The notes beneath the pieces are model-generated. The model did no database searches. It worked only from the letters and a program-made list of their open reading frames with translations, and was not told the DNA's origin. Position numbers and translations under genes: made by a program. This document shows, in pieces, positions 24,481 through 39,215 of a DNA stretch of 64,000 nucleotides (position 1 is its first letter; each line of letters starts with the position of its first letter). Location: NCBI RefSeq assembly GCF_028858725.1, contig NC_084774.1, positions 11,134,001 through 11,198,000 on the forward strand. The letters are read 5' to 3'. This DNA is from Colius striatus. Its lineage: Eukaryota; Chordata; Aves; Coliiformes; Coliidae.

Positions 24481-26059
24481 TGTATCCACAGAGCATCCAC
24501 TCCAGAAACACAGAGCAGAGATCTGGGAGGATTTCAGGCAGTGGGAAGGATGGACTTTAAAGGCAACCCCACCTCCTGCCTCCAAACTGAAGGCTGAAAT
24601 GAGGCTTGTTGTGACTTTCCATCATCTCTGTGTTGATAAAACCCTCCACTCACCCAGGGTCTCTGCAAGCTGGATTGCTTCCCCAGTCAGCTCCTCTCCC
24701 CATCTGTTCAATATAAACTCATGAATCTGAGTACATGGTCTCGGATTGTGACCCTGTGGATATCCCATCACTGCTTCACCAAGAGGAGAGTCTCCTGCAC
24801 ACATCTGTGGGAGCACAGGCAAAACAAAACACACAGAGATGACTGGAAAGCCACTCACCTCTTGCTTGGGCTGTGCCATATGTGATCCCATCTGATGATG
24901 CCCAGCAAGCTCAACTCTCTGTCTGGCTGTAGAGTGGAACAGATATGCTCCCAGAAGAAAGACATTGTGACATTGGGCTTTCCAGATTCACAGGCACTGA
25001 GGTGACAAAATGCAATGGTTGCAAAACAGACAAATAGCCACCCCTGGCAGTGCTGGGGTGTTTTCTAGCCCAGAGAGGGATTAGCCCAGAGCAGCCCATG
25101 CCAAGTTACAGAGAGGAGACAACAAGTGTCCTTTCAGCCATGTGGAACTTTATCAGGTTTTTCAGTAGAAAAAAAAAATGAGCTTATCTGCTCAGAACAG
25201 CAGCCCTGGGAGGCTGCACATGTTCTCACTGCTTCAGGTGAAGAGAAGGGCTTTTTCTTACCTTCTGTCTGTGCAGCCTCTATTCAATGTAAATGTACTC
25301 ACCAGAAATTGAATAACTCCCACACAAGTAATTTCATACCCATCCAACATCTAACTTATGAATGCAATAATCTGCAGCTCCACGAGTTACAAGGCAAGGC
25401 TAAAACTCCCAAAGCAAGAAAAGTCTCACTTTAGACCTTTCAAGCTGGAATTTTTCCTCAATGTAGAAGTGTGCTTCCTTCTGCTGCCTTGGGTGAGACT
25501 TGCAGGAAAAGTTTCAGGGTTTTGTGTAAGAGACTTTTGGGTGGCACCTGGTTAAACACCAGGAAAACAAAACAGATGCTTTCTGCCACTCATCAGTGTG
25601 GAAAGGGCACAAGAAGGAACACTGAGACGGCACACGGCTCTGCAGCTCTGCCTTGGGAGCTGATTGCCTAAGGGGCTTACTCTGAGACCACAGAGATGAT
25701 GAAATTGGTTGTTTCCTTGATGGCACCCTCCAGCTGAGATGTAACCTGGCTCAGGAGTTGTCTGTGACCTCCTCAAGCAGGGGCTGTGCTAATCCTTGCA
25801 GAACTGTTCCGGATCTAGCCCATGGCAGCAGTTGTGCAATGCTGCTGTCTAGAGATTACAGAGAAGATGCTCCAGGGTTACCTTTGCAAATGCCATTTAA
25901 ATTGGTGGGTTATTTTCTTATCTATTTTCTTTTAGGCTTTTTTTCCTATTGCAGAGACTTGGTGTTTTACTTGTTCTTATGCTGTGTGTGGTACCCAGGA
26001 GAGACCAAAACACGGTGCAAACCTCTTGTTATCCACTTGTATATGGCAATAACAGAAAA

Positions 26060-26064
<5 letters not shown>

Positions 26065-26106
<42 letters not shown>
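26065..26106. repeat. (GA)n microsatellite
   Basis: An uninterrupted run of about 20 GA dinucleotides. It is a purine-only tract that is likely polymorphic between individuals. It has no gene context. Confidence 0.95.
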
Positions 26107-26108
<2 letters not shown>

Positions 26109-29100
26109 TCAGATACACCACAATAACCAGCAGCTCCTTTCTGCTGGGCCCCATGAGGGTCTCTGTCTCTCAGAGCACAGAAGCAGCACTAGCTCAGGAT
26201 GAGCAGCTTGGGGCTGCTTCACATTTTTTTTGCATCACATAAGAGCATTTATCAGCAGGGCAGATGATAACTGGTTGGTGAGATGTAATTATTCTTCCAA
26301 ATCAGGGCTGTAGAGTAATGCCTTCCATGCCAAGCTTGGTCTGGGATTACAATGGGGTGAGAAACCTCATCCCTGGAGCCTTCTTCTCCAGAAAAATCAC
26401 CCCGTTGCCATTTCTTAATCAAACGTTGCCAGAACGGGAGACCTAACGCCAGCTCCTCTGCCCAAACCCAGCTGTGTGGTTATCCAAGGGCAAGAGCTAA
26501 GCACCATCATTCTGCCTCTGAATATCATCTATGGCCCATGCACAGAAACAGATGCTAAGTCTCTGGAGCAGCCCAGGTTCCCCAATACCCCTTGAAAGGC
26601 TCTAACAGAGTAGAGGAACCTTAATTTCCTCCCCTCTGGTAAGAAATGCTCTGCTTTCCCTGAGGCAATCAGGTTTAGGTTGTGCCTGGGGGAAAAAAAA
26701 AGGATAAATATTGTGGCAAATGGAGATGCAATTCTTTCCAAATGTTGTCTTTTTTGAGAAGCAGCAGCAACAGTAATTACACAAAGATCAAAGAGAAAGG
26801 AGGTTGCACTCAGGGACAACTCAAAAATAATACAGGGCAGTTGCTGAGCAACTCTCCAATGCAAAGTATTGCTGTTTTCTGGTACCTCCTCCATCTGTAC
26901 AGAGGGATGGTGTCTAGTACTAGTCAAAGAAAAAGTCTGTGTGATTGCCTGGGTGCAATTAGACTTCAGGTCTTTCCAAACAGCTCCTTTCAATCAACCT
27001 CAAGGCATTGATCCTACCTCTAAAGCACTTATTGAAAAATAAATCATGCTTTTTTGATCTAATCAACTATTGAGGATTCTTCTTTCTTTTTGAGGCTGGG
27101 TAAATAAAATTCTTTCATCAGAACTTGCTTAATAATTATTCTGGACACACAGTGGACCAAAGACCAAATCCTGAGTGCAGAGCAAAGCAATGACTCAGAA
27201 ACCAAAGGCTCGTTTCTTTTTCTCTGGTCATCTTTTTTCTTTCTGTTGGAACAGCAGCTATTCTTTAACCAGGCATTCACACAATTTCGTGCACAATGCT
27301 AAATGCATTCCCATAATCAGGGTATTGTGTGTTATCTGCCTAGAGCTGCAAAACACGTGTGCCACAGGGATCTGCCTGCTTCAAAGTGGTACCTGAGGAT
27401 TACCTTGCTCTTCCCACAGCTGGTTTGTCTCTGTCCTGCTTTTCTGCAGCTGCTCACACTCAGTTCCAGGTGCAAAAATGCTTTTGTCCTTTGAGGAGGG
27501 GTAGTGAGTGTCCATCCATGGGGATACTCCAGCTGCACTGACAGTTTCAGACAGCGAGTGGGAAGGACCCAAAGGAGCAAATGGTGTGGCAACTCCATAG
27601 CAGGGCTGAGACCTAAGTCAGGTGGTTGCTATCCTTTGTTCCTGCTCCTCTGGGAAGATGTTTAGATTCCCTGTAGCCACAGAAGTATGTCTCTTTATCT
27701 CATTCTGTCACAGATGGGAATAAACTCGAGGCTCTAAAAAATGAGGAGTTAGTAAGGCTGCCTTGGGGCTGACCCCAAGGGCAGGGAAGTGGCTCTGTGT
27801 GCTCAGCTCTCTGCCAACACACAGCCGCAGTGCAAGGCCACAGCCCACTGCCTGCAAGCCCTTGTCACACATAAAACAACACAGGGGAGAAGCTCAGAGC
27901 AATCCTGAGCCCCAGCCCAGCCCTCAGAAAGGTGGGAATCCCACCATCACCCTCCCCATTGGGGTGGATGGAGATGGGACTCAACACCACACTGCACACT
28001 CCCCTGGGAAGGGTGCCTGTGAGCATCCTGGGAGTGTGAGATCAGCCACAGGATCAGGGACCAGGCAAGTCCCAGTGCAATGCTCCTTCCTAGAGAATGG
28101 ACCTAGGGCACAACAGATGCTTGATCCACACTGGCACCAGCAGGGCAGGGCTCACCCTGCTATTTCCCAGTGGGTTTTTTAAACCTCTCCCTCCCCCCCT
28201 GCAAGCAGCACAGCCAGCTCAGCTCTGTGTCTTGGATGCTGGCTGGCTGCCACCCTTTAATAAAGTCTGCTGTTCTGTCTGATGCTGGTGGCAGCCTTTC
28301 AGGGCAGCAGCACAGAGGCTCTGGGAATCAGCACACAGGAGCAGGTAGCTGTGGAGCTCTGGGATGACTTAGATGTGTGGGCTAATATTTCAGAGTTATA
28401 GTGCCAATATTACCACCCTCACTGGTCAGATAGGCTGGTGAACCCAGATCCAGCCAGGGCAAGGAAAAGCTCCTTTGGAAGAGAGCAGCCAGGAGCAGAG
28501 CATTGGTTTGAAACCCAGCTCCTCACTCCCCAGCACAAACTGTGGAGTAAAGTGCTGCCAGAGCCCTCCCTAAAGTCCCCTGGTACCAAAGTGTCTGCCC
28601 ACAACTCGGAGTCCCCTCAGCAGGCTCAAAGAAACACTTACCTGTGCTTGTGCCCACAGGCAACCTATGCCTGGGGGACTACTTCTGGTTTGTGCCAGGC
28701 TGGTTTGGGCCCAAGCTGAGCTTCCAGCCTGGGCAAAAGGAGCAGGAACTGAGGAAGGTGCAGTTTTAACATCTCTCACTGCACTGGAAGCAATTGCAGG
28801 TCAAGTCTGGGTAGTTTTGCCTCCAATTCTGGTTGCTCCACACTTAGCAGCTCAGATGCCTGTGGTTTAACATACACATTGATAAAATTGGAGCCTGTGA
28901 CCAGCTGCATTTCATTGTTATGGAGCCTCTTTTTTTGCAAGATACAACTTTATCTCCAACCTCACTTGTCCTTGCACAACCTCCCAGGAAAGGTCTCTCC
29001 CATCCACTCAGCCACTGTGGCTGTGCATTTGATGCCATTGGGCAATGACTGTACCCATCTCAAACTCAGGTTTCCAGCAGCCACCTCCCTGTGCCCACAG

Positions 29101-32100
29101 TCAGCCACGACTGTAGAGCATGTGAAAGCTGAAGCAGATGCTTTGGGAAGTCAGCCTCACATTCCAAAATGCTTTGGGATCTTAGCTGGGATGTGGGACT
29201 CTGCCTCCACCAAGTGATGAGCAGACAGAAGAGGCGAGAAAAGCCTGCTCAAGGCAGGACTTGAGTAACTGCAGGCTGGTGTACAGCACCCTGCCATTTG
29301 TATTCTGCCTCTTGATCTTCCTCAGCTGTACTCCCTTGCCCTGCAGAAGCTAATGGCTCCCTTGTCCCCACAAGGCAGGCTGATTTGATCTGCTCTGCTT
29401 GCAGATAATGCCACAGACAGAGCAGGGTTGCAATTAAATATTTTCCCCTCTCTATGCTAATGAGAAGCAGGAAGTGCTAACAGAATGCACAATGGCAGAT
29501 AATTACAGGCAGGCAATTACAGACAGAATCCTCCCTCCTCCATGTTCTTGTGCTGCTTTTTCCACTGCTTCACACTTGCTGTGAGCCTGACACAGGGACT
29601 AGAGCTGTGAAGATGATGAGCAGAGCAATAGAAAACGTCTTTGAAGCACATCCCCTGAAGCTTCATCAGCCCTTCACAGAGTGCTTCTGCAGGACTGCAT
29701 GGCCAGGGCAGGGAGGGGAGATTGACTTCAGCTTATCTGAGCTGTTAAAATTAGTATCATTTTAAAAAATAAGTAAATGTTAATCATGCTCATTGAATTA
29801 AAGGGCTTTATGGAATATTTCCTGCTTGTTTGTAAGAGACTGCAACTTGTTACAACTTCTTGAAATCCCCCTGCTGTAAACAGGGCCTTGTGCACTTTCC
29901 CAATTGCTTTCATTTATTGCTCAACACTGAGCACTTATTTAGGAACTGCTTTTCAAAACACTGTGCAGTCTGCACAATTAATTTGGATGTGAAAGCCTGA
30001 CAGTTTGTGCCACTGTTCCAAAAAGGGCTGGGGTGAGGACATCTGTAACATCCACATGTGCAAAGAAACGAGCTCATTTTCATTCATGCAAGCTCGAGAG
30101 GGATTCCTTTGAAGCTAGTTAAGTGCTTTGAAACTTTACTATAATGTTTTTAAAAGACAAATGTCACCTGAAGTGTTGCTCAGAATCTCTTCCCTCTCCT
30201 TCCCAACCTGCCTGCAAACAAGTGGGATCCTCCAAGCCTGGCTGTGGGTGCTGGAAACTGCATCAGCTGCCTGTGATGCTTTATTTACATCTGGAATTAT
30301 CAACTTTATTTCAAAAGCCTGTTCTGTGTCTCTACACACAACTGTTTGAAAAATCATTTGGACAATTCACCTTGTAGCTGAACAAATGCAATAAATTTAC
30401 CCCCATGTTCTGCAATCGCTCCCTTTTCTTGTCACACTGTGTCATGCTGTCAGACAATGCTGACAGAGAGCAGAAAGCAAAGAAAAGGGGAAATAGCATC
30501 TGAAGAGGCTTTTCCTGTGAACCACCAAACTCACAGAGATGGAGTACAGCAAGAGAAAGGAAAGTTAAAAGAGGCATTGCACTAGGGTCCTGATCAGGAG
30601 GCAGCAGGAGGATGACAGGAGCGGTGGAAATGGGAAGGTGAATGTCCCAGCTCCTCACCTTCTGCCAAAGCTTCTAGTCACCAGGGAAAAAATAAGGACA
30701 CCAGTTTGGTCCCCTCCTCTGTTCCCAGTTGCCCTGACTCTGCTTTTCCACCCAGCTCCAGCACCAGTAGCTCTGGAGATATCCCTCTGACTCTGGGGAA
30801 TTGTCGCTTTTTCTCTCCTTCAGCACCTGGTTGGGAAATAGCAAAACTACCTCTGCACAGCAGCCAGAGGGATAACCCCAGGCTCAATGAGAGCTCTATA
30901 ACCACAGAAAATCTCTGTGCTCCCACTCTAGATGCAGGTCTGCATCTCATTCCTATTTTTACCACTCTCTTCTGTTTGCCAAACAAATTAATGAGGAATC
31001 TTCCACTCTCCCATCACCAACTCAGCCTTCAGCAGGTAATACCACCCACAAAAACTGCATGGCAGGGCTTTGTGTCAGGTTGACATTCATTTTCAAGCTT
31101 CCTCCTGTCTCATAGGCCCTGTGAAAGAAAGAAGAACAAAAGAGACAGGTGGGAGATTATTTCTTGCTTCCTCTTCCCTGCTAACAGGCGATGTTTCACA
31201 GCCTCCACACAGCAGACAGGCGTGGGAAGCCAAAGGGAAGAGGAGTTTCTGTGGCTCCTAAGTCTGAGATAAGAAGGTAGGGTTTATCCTGCAGGCTGAA
31301 AGGAGACCTGGCTCCCAATATCCCATAAATTCCTATAGCACAATGCCATGCAGGAAAATCACTGCCTGATTGTCATCCCTGGAGGTGCAGGATCTCATCA
31401 GTGACCCTGTGCATTGCAACCATGCTGAGACAGCCTGAGGGATGATGGCAAACACCTTCCAGAAGGAAGAACCAGCTCCTGCACAACTGGTTTTCCTACA
31501 GCTCTTGTGTGAGTCAGTCCCCTAATTCACACCAGAGCTGTTTAACATTTTTCCTTGTCCTTGGCTTTTCCTAGAAACCACCCCCACCTCCAGCACGCTG
31601 CACCCTGCTTAGGCAGAGGTCAGCACTGGCAGCACATGAGTGCTTATTGCAGAGAGAAGAACTTTTGGTTTTCTTTTCTTTTTCCCATGATTTGTTCCAG
31701 GATGTTCTGAACTGTGCTAAGATCACAGTGACTGTTCCAGTCAGTGGCAGCTGTGTAGTATTTGGAGGCTGCTGAGATGGCTTAGCTGAGTGGTTTCAAA
31801 AGAAAAGGAGTATCATAAATGCAGTCAGGAAAATGAGAAGTCATTTACTCACAGCAGCAGCAAACTCCCTCTCTTCACAGAGGAACAGCCCAGAAACCTC
31901 AGCAAACACCAGACTGGGTGGCAAGATGGATTTTGTTGCTAAAATGCTCTTTGCTGCAAGCCAGCCCAATAAACAGAGCTGTTCCTCTCCAGACCCGGGG
32001 GGACTCTGGCTCCTCTGCCTCATACTATTTCTGCAGAAATCTGTCTCCAGATGACTGATTTGTCTAGAGGCCAAAGTAACTCCAGAAATGTGGATTTGTC

Positions 32101-35100
32101 TTGGAAAGGAAGGACAGTTGATAGCAACACAGGCAAAAACATTGTGAGTATCATTGTGGCTTTGTCTGCAGGGAGCTGGCGCTTCCTAAGAGCTTTGTCT
32201 TCCTCCTGTCACCGTGTCTTTTAATCACTTCTTCTCATGCCTTTGTAGTCCAATGCCTGGCAAACTATTAAGTCTCTGCTGCCTTATAATGAACATCAAA
32301 AGAAAGGCTGAAAAGATGAGGAATCAGAGATCAGGACCTAAAGCAGCAGCTAATAGAAGAGACTATACTCACCCAGGCTCAATTTGAAGTACGTTTTCCA
32401 TCTGTGTTAGACACATCTAAGGGCAAGCTTGGCTTGGCATGAGTAGCAAGAGATGGGGTTGAGGCAGCTGGTCAGGAGTCAGGGAAAACCTTCATAAATA
32501 TGAAGATTTTTCTAAATTAGACTGGTTTGGAGACTGGGGGAGAGCAGGAGTCAGGCTTTGTAAGGCAATGGGCACGCAGTGGGAGCAGCATCCATCTCCT
32601 GACAGTAAACTTGTAACTGTGGAGCTGAGCAGAATCCAGCCTCTTCAAATACAGAAAAGAAGGTCATGGTTGCACACAGGGGGTGGGACAGGGAACCCAG
32701 CAGAGCTGACAAGGGCTGGAAGGACAGAGGGACGTATTCCCCTCTCCCCAGGACAGATCCCTCCCTTTGGAGAAAATGCATTTGATAACTGTGAAGCTGC
32801 TGGACCCTACAGCCTGTCACAGGTTGCCCTTGAAAGTGCTTTTGGCAGCACAGTCACTTGACACTCCTGCTAAGAATGACAATAGCAGTATCCCCAGTAA
32901 CTTTTCCCTGGCCTTCACTCTCAGGATCCCCTGGGAGATGGGTCTGAGGGTCAGCCCAGGGCAACCATCTGACAAAAGTGCTGATCACAGCCCGTAACCA
33001 TACAGCAGCTTTTTAGGCAGGCAGCTGAAGAGAGGGGTCTTGGTAAATGAGAGTGCTGTCCATAAGATTTGAGTAGATACCACTGGATCATTTCACAGGA
33101 GCCACTGGAGAAAGAGAGAGAATAAAAACAAGCTTCAATTCCTCTTAGCTAGACACTGTCCAGGAGCCCAGAGACAGGAGGCTGAATTGTCAGGGGCCTT
33201 GCAGAAGTCAAATGGTCAAGTAAACAAGTTAAAGCTAGCCTGCTGGTTTTCCAATGCTCAGCAAGACAGACATTGCTGTGCAGAGAAATACCTTTCCTTC
33301 TGTTCTGCATTGCTTTTACAGCTTTATATGCTTGGGGAATAAGTATCAGACATCATATCCAAGCTTTGACTTCCAGAAAAGCCCTTCAAATATTATACCT
33401 GAAGGATTCTCCAGCTGGGACAACACTGAGCACCTGATGGGAGAGTTTGAGGACAGCTTCTGCTCTCAGCCCTGCCAGCGTGACTCTGAATGAACTTTTA
33501 TTTCAGTCAAGTTGTGCAGAGACAAACACAAACTTGTATTTGCATTTCTGCTTGGAAATGATCCGGCAGAACCAGGGCTACCTTGTCCTTCTCGTTACAC
33601 ACAATGTATCCATGTGATTGCATCTTTGTAAGGGAGAAGAGAGTAATGAATTGAACTGAATTAAAATTTGATACATATTAGAGATACCTTAGTTGCTATA
33701 TAAAGTAATATACTTAATTAGCCCAGGATGTCTGTTAAATATTACATGAGGTTACCAGTGAGTTCCCTGCCTCTGGGCCCCCGTGAGCCAGCAGGAAGCG
33801 AAGGAGCTGACATTTGTAGGTCTTCTCCCACGAGAAACTGGTGGTAGCTCTGAAGAAAACCACGGATTCCATCAGTGGGCTTAAACTCTACCCTTCTAAT
33901 TGCTTAGTGTCATGAAGTGTTGTAAAGTTTGATGAAAAGTTACAGAGCACACTGTGCTCCAGCTCACACCAAAGCCAGAGAAACACAGCTCATTTCTCTA
34001 CAGCTGCTCTGTTCTTCCACCTGCTCAGGAATGCCACTGACTTCAATTAGAAGCTGCTTCATTCTTCTCAAATGTTCTCATGTCACTCCTAACCTACACC
34101 ACTTGCTGCCATCAAGAGGACTAGGAGCAAAGCCCAGCCCTGCTTCTTTAAGCCGTCTCAAAATGGAGTATCAAATTTAACAGGTGCTTTTTCCACAGAG
34201 CTTCAACATCTATGTCTTGTTATGCAGACCCTGCTGTCTCTCTCTGAAAGCATCTATTGGTCTTAACAGCAGCTGCCAACTCAGCCCAAGCTGACAGATG
34301 CAGGATGACTTTTGTTTTCATTGCCCTTGTGCTCTGAGATTTTAATTCCAAAATGCAATATTCAACTGCCCTTGACAAGAACCAGGTGTTAATTCTGATC
34401 AGACAGTTACCTCATCACAAACTGTTATTACTCATCCTGCTCTGCTGTATTTTCCTCCTCCAGAGGAGCCAAACTCAGCATTTTCATGCTCACAAAAGTG
34501 TGGCTGGTTGACGTTCTTTGACAAGGTGATTTGTAATTTTAAGACATTAGTTCCCAAGGAGCCAAAAGCAGTCACAGCAGTTTGGGACAGGTCCAACAAC
34601 AAACAATCTCCCTGCACTGAGGAATGCTTGTTTGGACTTGCTGGTACAGCTACAACTGGGAATGGAAAGAGAGAAGGAAGGAGAGGAAAGAAAAGAAAGA
34701 AGTGAAAAGGTGTAGGGCTTGTTCTGAACACAGATGGACACCATGTCCAGGCTGGGAGAGATTCCCCTCCAGTGTTTGTGGTCCTTCTCAGAAGCTCTCC
34801 CCATGTGCTGCTTCAAGAGTAGAGATGTTAATGCTCCAGCTGGTTCACAGGGTATTTCTTAGTGCTTCTGAGGACTATTCTTGTCATCATCATCTTTATC
34901 CAACATTAAGCATGCTCAGTTAAGCTCCTCATACCCATTTAGTGATGTCCCATCCAGGTTTGGATTGTCATGTTGTTTGTCAGTCCTAATAGCTTCCCAA
35001 GTTTGACAGACAAGTCGGTGCTGGCTTTGTTTTTAGAAGAGAAATATACATCAAAGAGCAGCATCTCAGTGGAAAGGTGTCTCTAGAATGGAAAATGCTC

Positions 35101-38100
35101 CCTTGACATTTTCTATGACTTAGCTTCTGATGCTTCATGTGAAAAATTCATATCAGGGCTCGACTTCCCTCTTTGTGCAGTAGCTCAGTGGTCTGACAAA
35201 GCAAGAGCTTAAGGACTCCTCTGAGGTTTCATCTTGAGCCACTCTAGGATCTGTCTTCTGTGCCACACTGCCCTTACTCTCACCCATGTGTGCTGGTAAC
35301 TTGCAAGGGGATCTCAAAAAAGGGAATTTTCCAAACTGAATAAACATTTCCCATGATGAAAGGCAGAAGAGAAGGAAATAAAACAAAGGGATGGGTTTCA
35401 TAGTGACAGATACTTGTGTGAGTGCCAGGGCACTTTCAACCCTGTTCGGTAAAGACATGAACACAAAGAGGTTTTTTAGTCATCTCTTTCTTTAAAGTTT
35501 GTTTCACAGACAAGCTGGCTCCATGGGACAGAAGCAAGGAATGGGAAAACTATGATAGCATGCATAGCAAGAACAGCATCTCTCCCAGAGGTTTGGAGCT
35601 TGCACAGCCTCCAGACCCTCATGCCCCCTGGAAGAGCAAACTCCTCGGTGTTGAAGCTCTGCCTCTGTGGTAATACAAAGACAGACATACAACAAAGTGA
35701 AGGATTCAAGAAAGCTCTTGTTTCCCCATTAAATGTTACAAATGCTAATGTGACTCCTGATTTCCATAACTCTTGGTTTCAAGACACAGCCGTCCTCACT
35801 GTGTAATTGCAATAACGCATATCTAAACCCATACCAAAGTGCAAATTCCTTCTCAGGAGGGTGGGATGAGGCTGATCAATAGCCAGAGGATGTTACTTCT
35901 ATCCCTACAGATTATGAATAACCTCCTTGTCATTAGCACCTCATTTACTGGTTTTGAGTTATTCCAGGAGCAGGAGCTCTCATCTCTCCCCTTCATAAAG
36001 AAGTGAAGGGATTAAGGGATGCTAAATTTTAGAAAGGAGAATTAAACCTGGCCTGTAGAGGAAGATGCCCCACTGGGAGGCAAATCTCAACACTGTGTCT
36101 TCCATGGCCAGCCTAATCAGTCTGCACAGAAACCTTATTTGGATGCAAGCTCTTGGAGAAGATAGAACTTCTCCATACCTCCTCTGCCCAGCCTGTGAGT
36201 CTATGTGTAATTCTGCAAGTCGCAGGAGAAAACAGAAATGAGATGCTGAACAGAGGAAATAGATCTCCAAATTGGTCCCTCTAGGACCTCCAAACTGATA
36301 CAACCACCAACAGATGCAGAAGCAAGTGGCACTAAGCCACACGCATACAAAGCATGTACAGAACACCCCATGAGCCAGACTGACAGCCACACAGTAGCCA
36401 GCACCAAGTAGAGCAGTGGTGATCTCCAGTGAGGCTCAACAAAGCCAGCAGCAGGTTCTCAGGCACTGCCCTGTGATGTGACAATACACAGGCTTTGCAG
36501 TGCCCAAAATCCAGGATAGGGCCCACTGCTAAATTACATCCAAAGGTCGAGTCCCCTAAACACCAAGAAGCTGCAGAAGCCCATTGTCTCTCAGTCTGAA
36601 GGCTTCACATCTTAAAAGAACTCCTGAGAACAGGCATCTTGCAAGAGGGTTTGTCACTTCTTACTCTCTGCTTGAATGAGAAATAACCCTCAAGGGCAGA
36701 CTTCTATTCCAATACAAAGCAGCCTTTAAAAAGCCATGTATTACTCTTGCCTCCTTTTAAAGACCTAGAAGTTCTGCAGAGTTCATGTTTAAGCTGAATG
36801 CTTCTCAAAAATAACTAGGGCTGAGACCTCTGCTTCTGCCACCCGCAGTCCCTGCCTCTGTCACAGCCTTATAATAAGCAGAAACCAGGCTCAGGAGAGC
36901 TGAGCTACAGCTCTAACCCTCTGAAAGTTCCCATTTTGGCCTCTATATCTACACAAGGGTTAGGCAGTACTCAGGTTTTGAGGCTCCAGAGGCCTCTTAG
37001 CCCAGAAGAAGACCCCATGGCCTGACTACAGGGTGATCAATGCACTCTATATGGACATATATAAGCCCTTACAAACGTGTGGAATATCTACATGTACTGC
37101 ATAAGTCAGGCCAAAACACTCTCTGCTTTAACAACCTCTTCTGGGTTGAGTGATGTCCTTTGATTTATTACCAAGTTAGCTGTTTCCTGAAATGTATTAG
37201 AAATACATTTGTTCTCATCCTGAAGAGTGAGAGAAACATCAGGACCAGGAAAACTATGGTCCTCTAGTCTCTGTCATCTCTTATTTACCTAACACTCCTG
37301 GCAAATAACTCTGGGTAAACAGCAGTTGAGATTTGTCCACATTAGATTTACCAAACCACTTTGTAAATTCACTTAGGTACAAAGTATGGTTCCTGCTCTG
37401 TATCTGGATGCTGGGAACTGAATAATGAATGACAGCTGACAGACAGCAAACAGCTCCTAGCGACAACACTGCAGCATGCACACAATCATTTGGAACTTGT
37501 AAACATTTCAATGAATGCTAATGATTGTCTGAATGCTATTTGTAGCTAGAGGTTATAAATAACACCAGACCACGAGCAGTTGCAGAATGAAAGTGGTCTG
37601 TGAGTTCATTAAATTTCACCGGAGGAGAGGGTTGAAAAAGCCCTTTCCCTGTCACATCTGAGATGGTATCTGCAAAATGCTCTGGGCTGTGGCCACGCTG
37701 CAGCTGCCCAGCCGAGCTGCTCACCACCCTGCTGGGAATTCAATTGGGTGTGTTGCTAAATCTCATCTTCCTCAAAGCAGCGCTGAAGCCACGCGCGAAG
37801 TTCCTCAAAGCCTGGCACGGGCTCAGCGCTCCCTCCCGCCAGGAGCCTCAGCAGCCTCTGCTCGCCCACCCGCGCGTCCCACGAGCCCACAGTGACATCC
37901 TCCGTTGGGACACGGCAGCGGCGGGGACCGAGCCCTCTGCTTCCTGCCCTTGGCTTTGGGACACTTGGCTGCTCGAGGAAGGGGACTCGCAACCTGTCTG
38001 CCTCTGCGAAAACAAAGCCCGGATCGAAAGGTGCGACCAGCGTGCTCTCGGTGCCGGACGAGGCTGGTCCTCGCCTTAAACTGCCCTGCGCGGGGCTCGC

Positions 38101-38988
38101 ACCTCCCGGCGCTGCTGCCGCCCTGTGGTTTGCCGTGATTTGAAAGAGATCCCCTCCCAGCCTTTAAAAGATCTTCCTCCCAGCAGGATCGGCATCTGCT
38201 GTCAACACAGTGGCCGTGGTGATGGGTCTGAAGAGGAATTCTGTGAGGCTGTAAGAATTCCCGATGTGAAAACAGCTTTTGGAGTCATCAGCAGGTGACA
38301 AACTAGCTTCGTGCATCGTTCAGCTGTTTTCTTGCTTTGCCTTTTTGATCTCTGCTCTTCAAAGACGTACATAACTTATTAGATCTCCCCAGAAAGAAAG
38401 GTGCTTGGTCAGGATGTCTGGCCTGTATCCTTCTCTGGTGTCCAACGGTGCTGCTTTGTGCATCCCCACGCTGTTCTCCCAAGGTATTGAGCATGGTGAG
38501 CTGATCTTACTCCAGCGACACAACAGCTATGAAGACATTTCCACTCCTGCAGCCTGGAGCAGGCATTATGTGCAAGGGTTTGACAGTGGTAGGTAACTTC
38601 ACCCTGGAGTGTCACCAACTGAACAAAGTATTCAAACTAAAGTTGTTCTTTATAGCTATGAAAAGCTAAACAAGTGGAGGGAGGAAGGAGCATCAACCAC
38701 TTCCCCAGGTGATTCGCAGACCAGGGGGCTTGGCTGCTTGGTGACGAGCTGCCCCCTCCCAGACAGCTTTACCTTTTCCTCCTGCTGACAGCAAGGACAC
38801 AGGCAAGGACATCACCCTCTTCCCTCTGCCTAACCCGAGAGCACTCCTGGCTGATGTCCCATCAAAACACAAGTTAAGTACTGATCTCCACTCCTTTCCA
38901 CTGAGACAGAAACCCCGAGGCAGGAGCCTCATGCACTCCCCACGGCCTCTGCTTTGGGGAGGGGTGGTTGTTCCTGTGGGGAATGCAA

Positions 38989-39215
38989 GGATGCTCTGGG
39001 AGGATTCAAGGATGCTCCTGGGTTGAGGAGGAAGAAGGAATGTCGAGATGTTCTTGCGGGGGGGTGCAGGGATGCTCTGGAGTAGTGCAAGGATGCTCCT
39101 GGGTTGAGAGGGGAAGGGGGGGGAACGTAGGGATGCTCGGGGGAGATTCAGGGACGCTCTGGAGTGATGCAGGGATGCTCTGGGGGCTGCGGAGTTGCTC
39201 CGGGGGGACGCAGGG
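38989..39215 (+). repeat. GC-rich minisatellite immediately upstream of HRH3
   Basis: The core GGATGCTCYGGG recurs about every 20 bp. A higher-order unit of 81-82 bp is also visible: 38989-39069, 39070-39151 and a partial third from 39152. Shared landmarks within the units are GGATGCTCCTGGGTTGAG and a purine-rich arm. The array ends about 95 bp before the HRH3 start codon, so it lies in the promoter or 5' UTR. Such arrays often vary in copy number and assemble poorly. Confidence 0.8.

Larger units (their letters stand above)
16600..38988. other. Intergenic region between OSBPL2 and HRH3; no gene supported
   Basis: This 22 kb region lies between the OSBPL2 promoter and the HRH3 start. Many open frames of 60-195 codons exist on both strands, but none shows a domain, a splice pattern or family similarity that I recognise. 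It contains a CR1 fragment (24077-24480), a GA microsatellite (26065-26106), a short CA run (22429-22443), a 37-bp imperfect tandem duplication (20557-20617), an RFX-like palindrome (22249-22263), a polypurine tract (about 34660-34707) and a GC-richer block (about 37780-38130). Regulatory elements for the neuronal HRH3 gene may be present but cannot be proven from sequence alone. Confidence 0.6.

Noticed and set aside
30817-30835. REST/RE1-like left half site TTCAGCACCTGG
   Set aside because: Only the left half matches; the GGACAGCGCC-type right half is absent at any usual spacing.
37780-38140. GC-richer block 1.2 kb upstream of HRH3 as a possible upstream exon
   Set aside because: No clear splice donor or start leading to HRH3 exon 1, and overlapping frames on both strands show no similarity.
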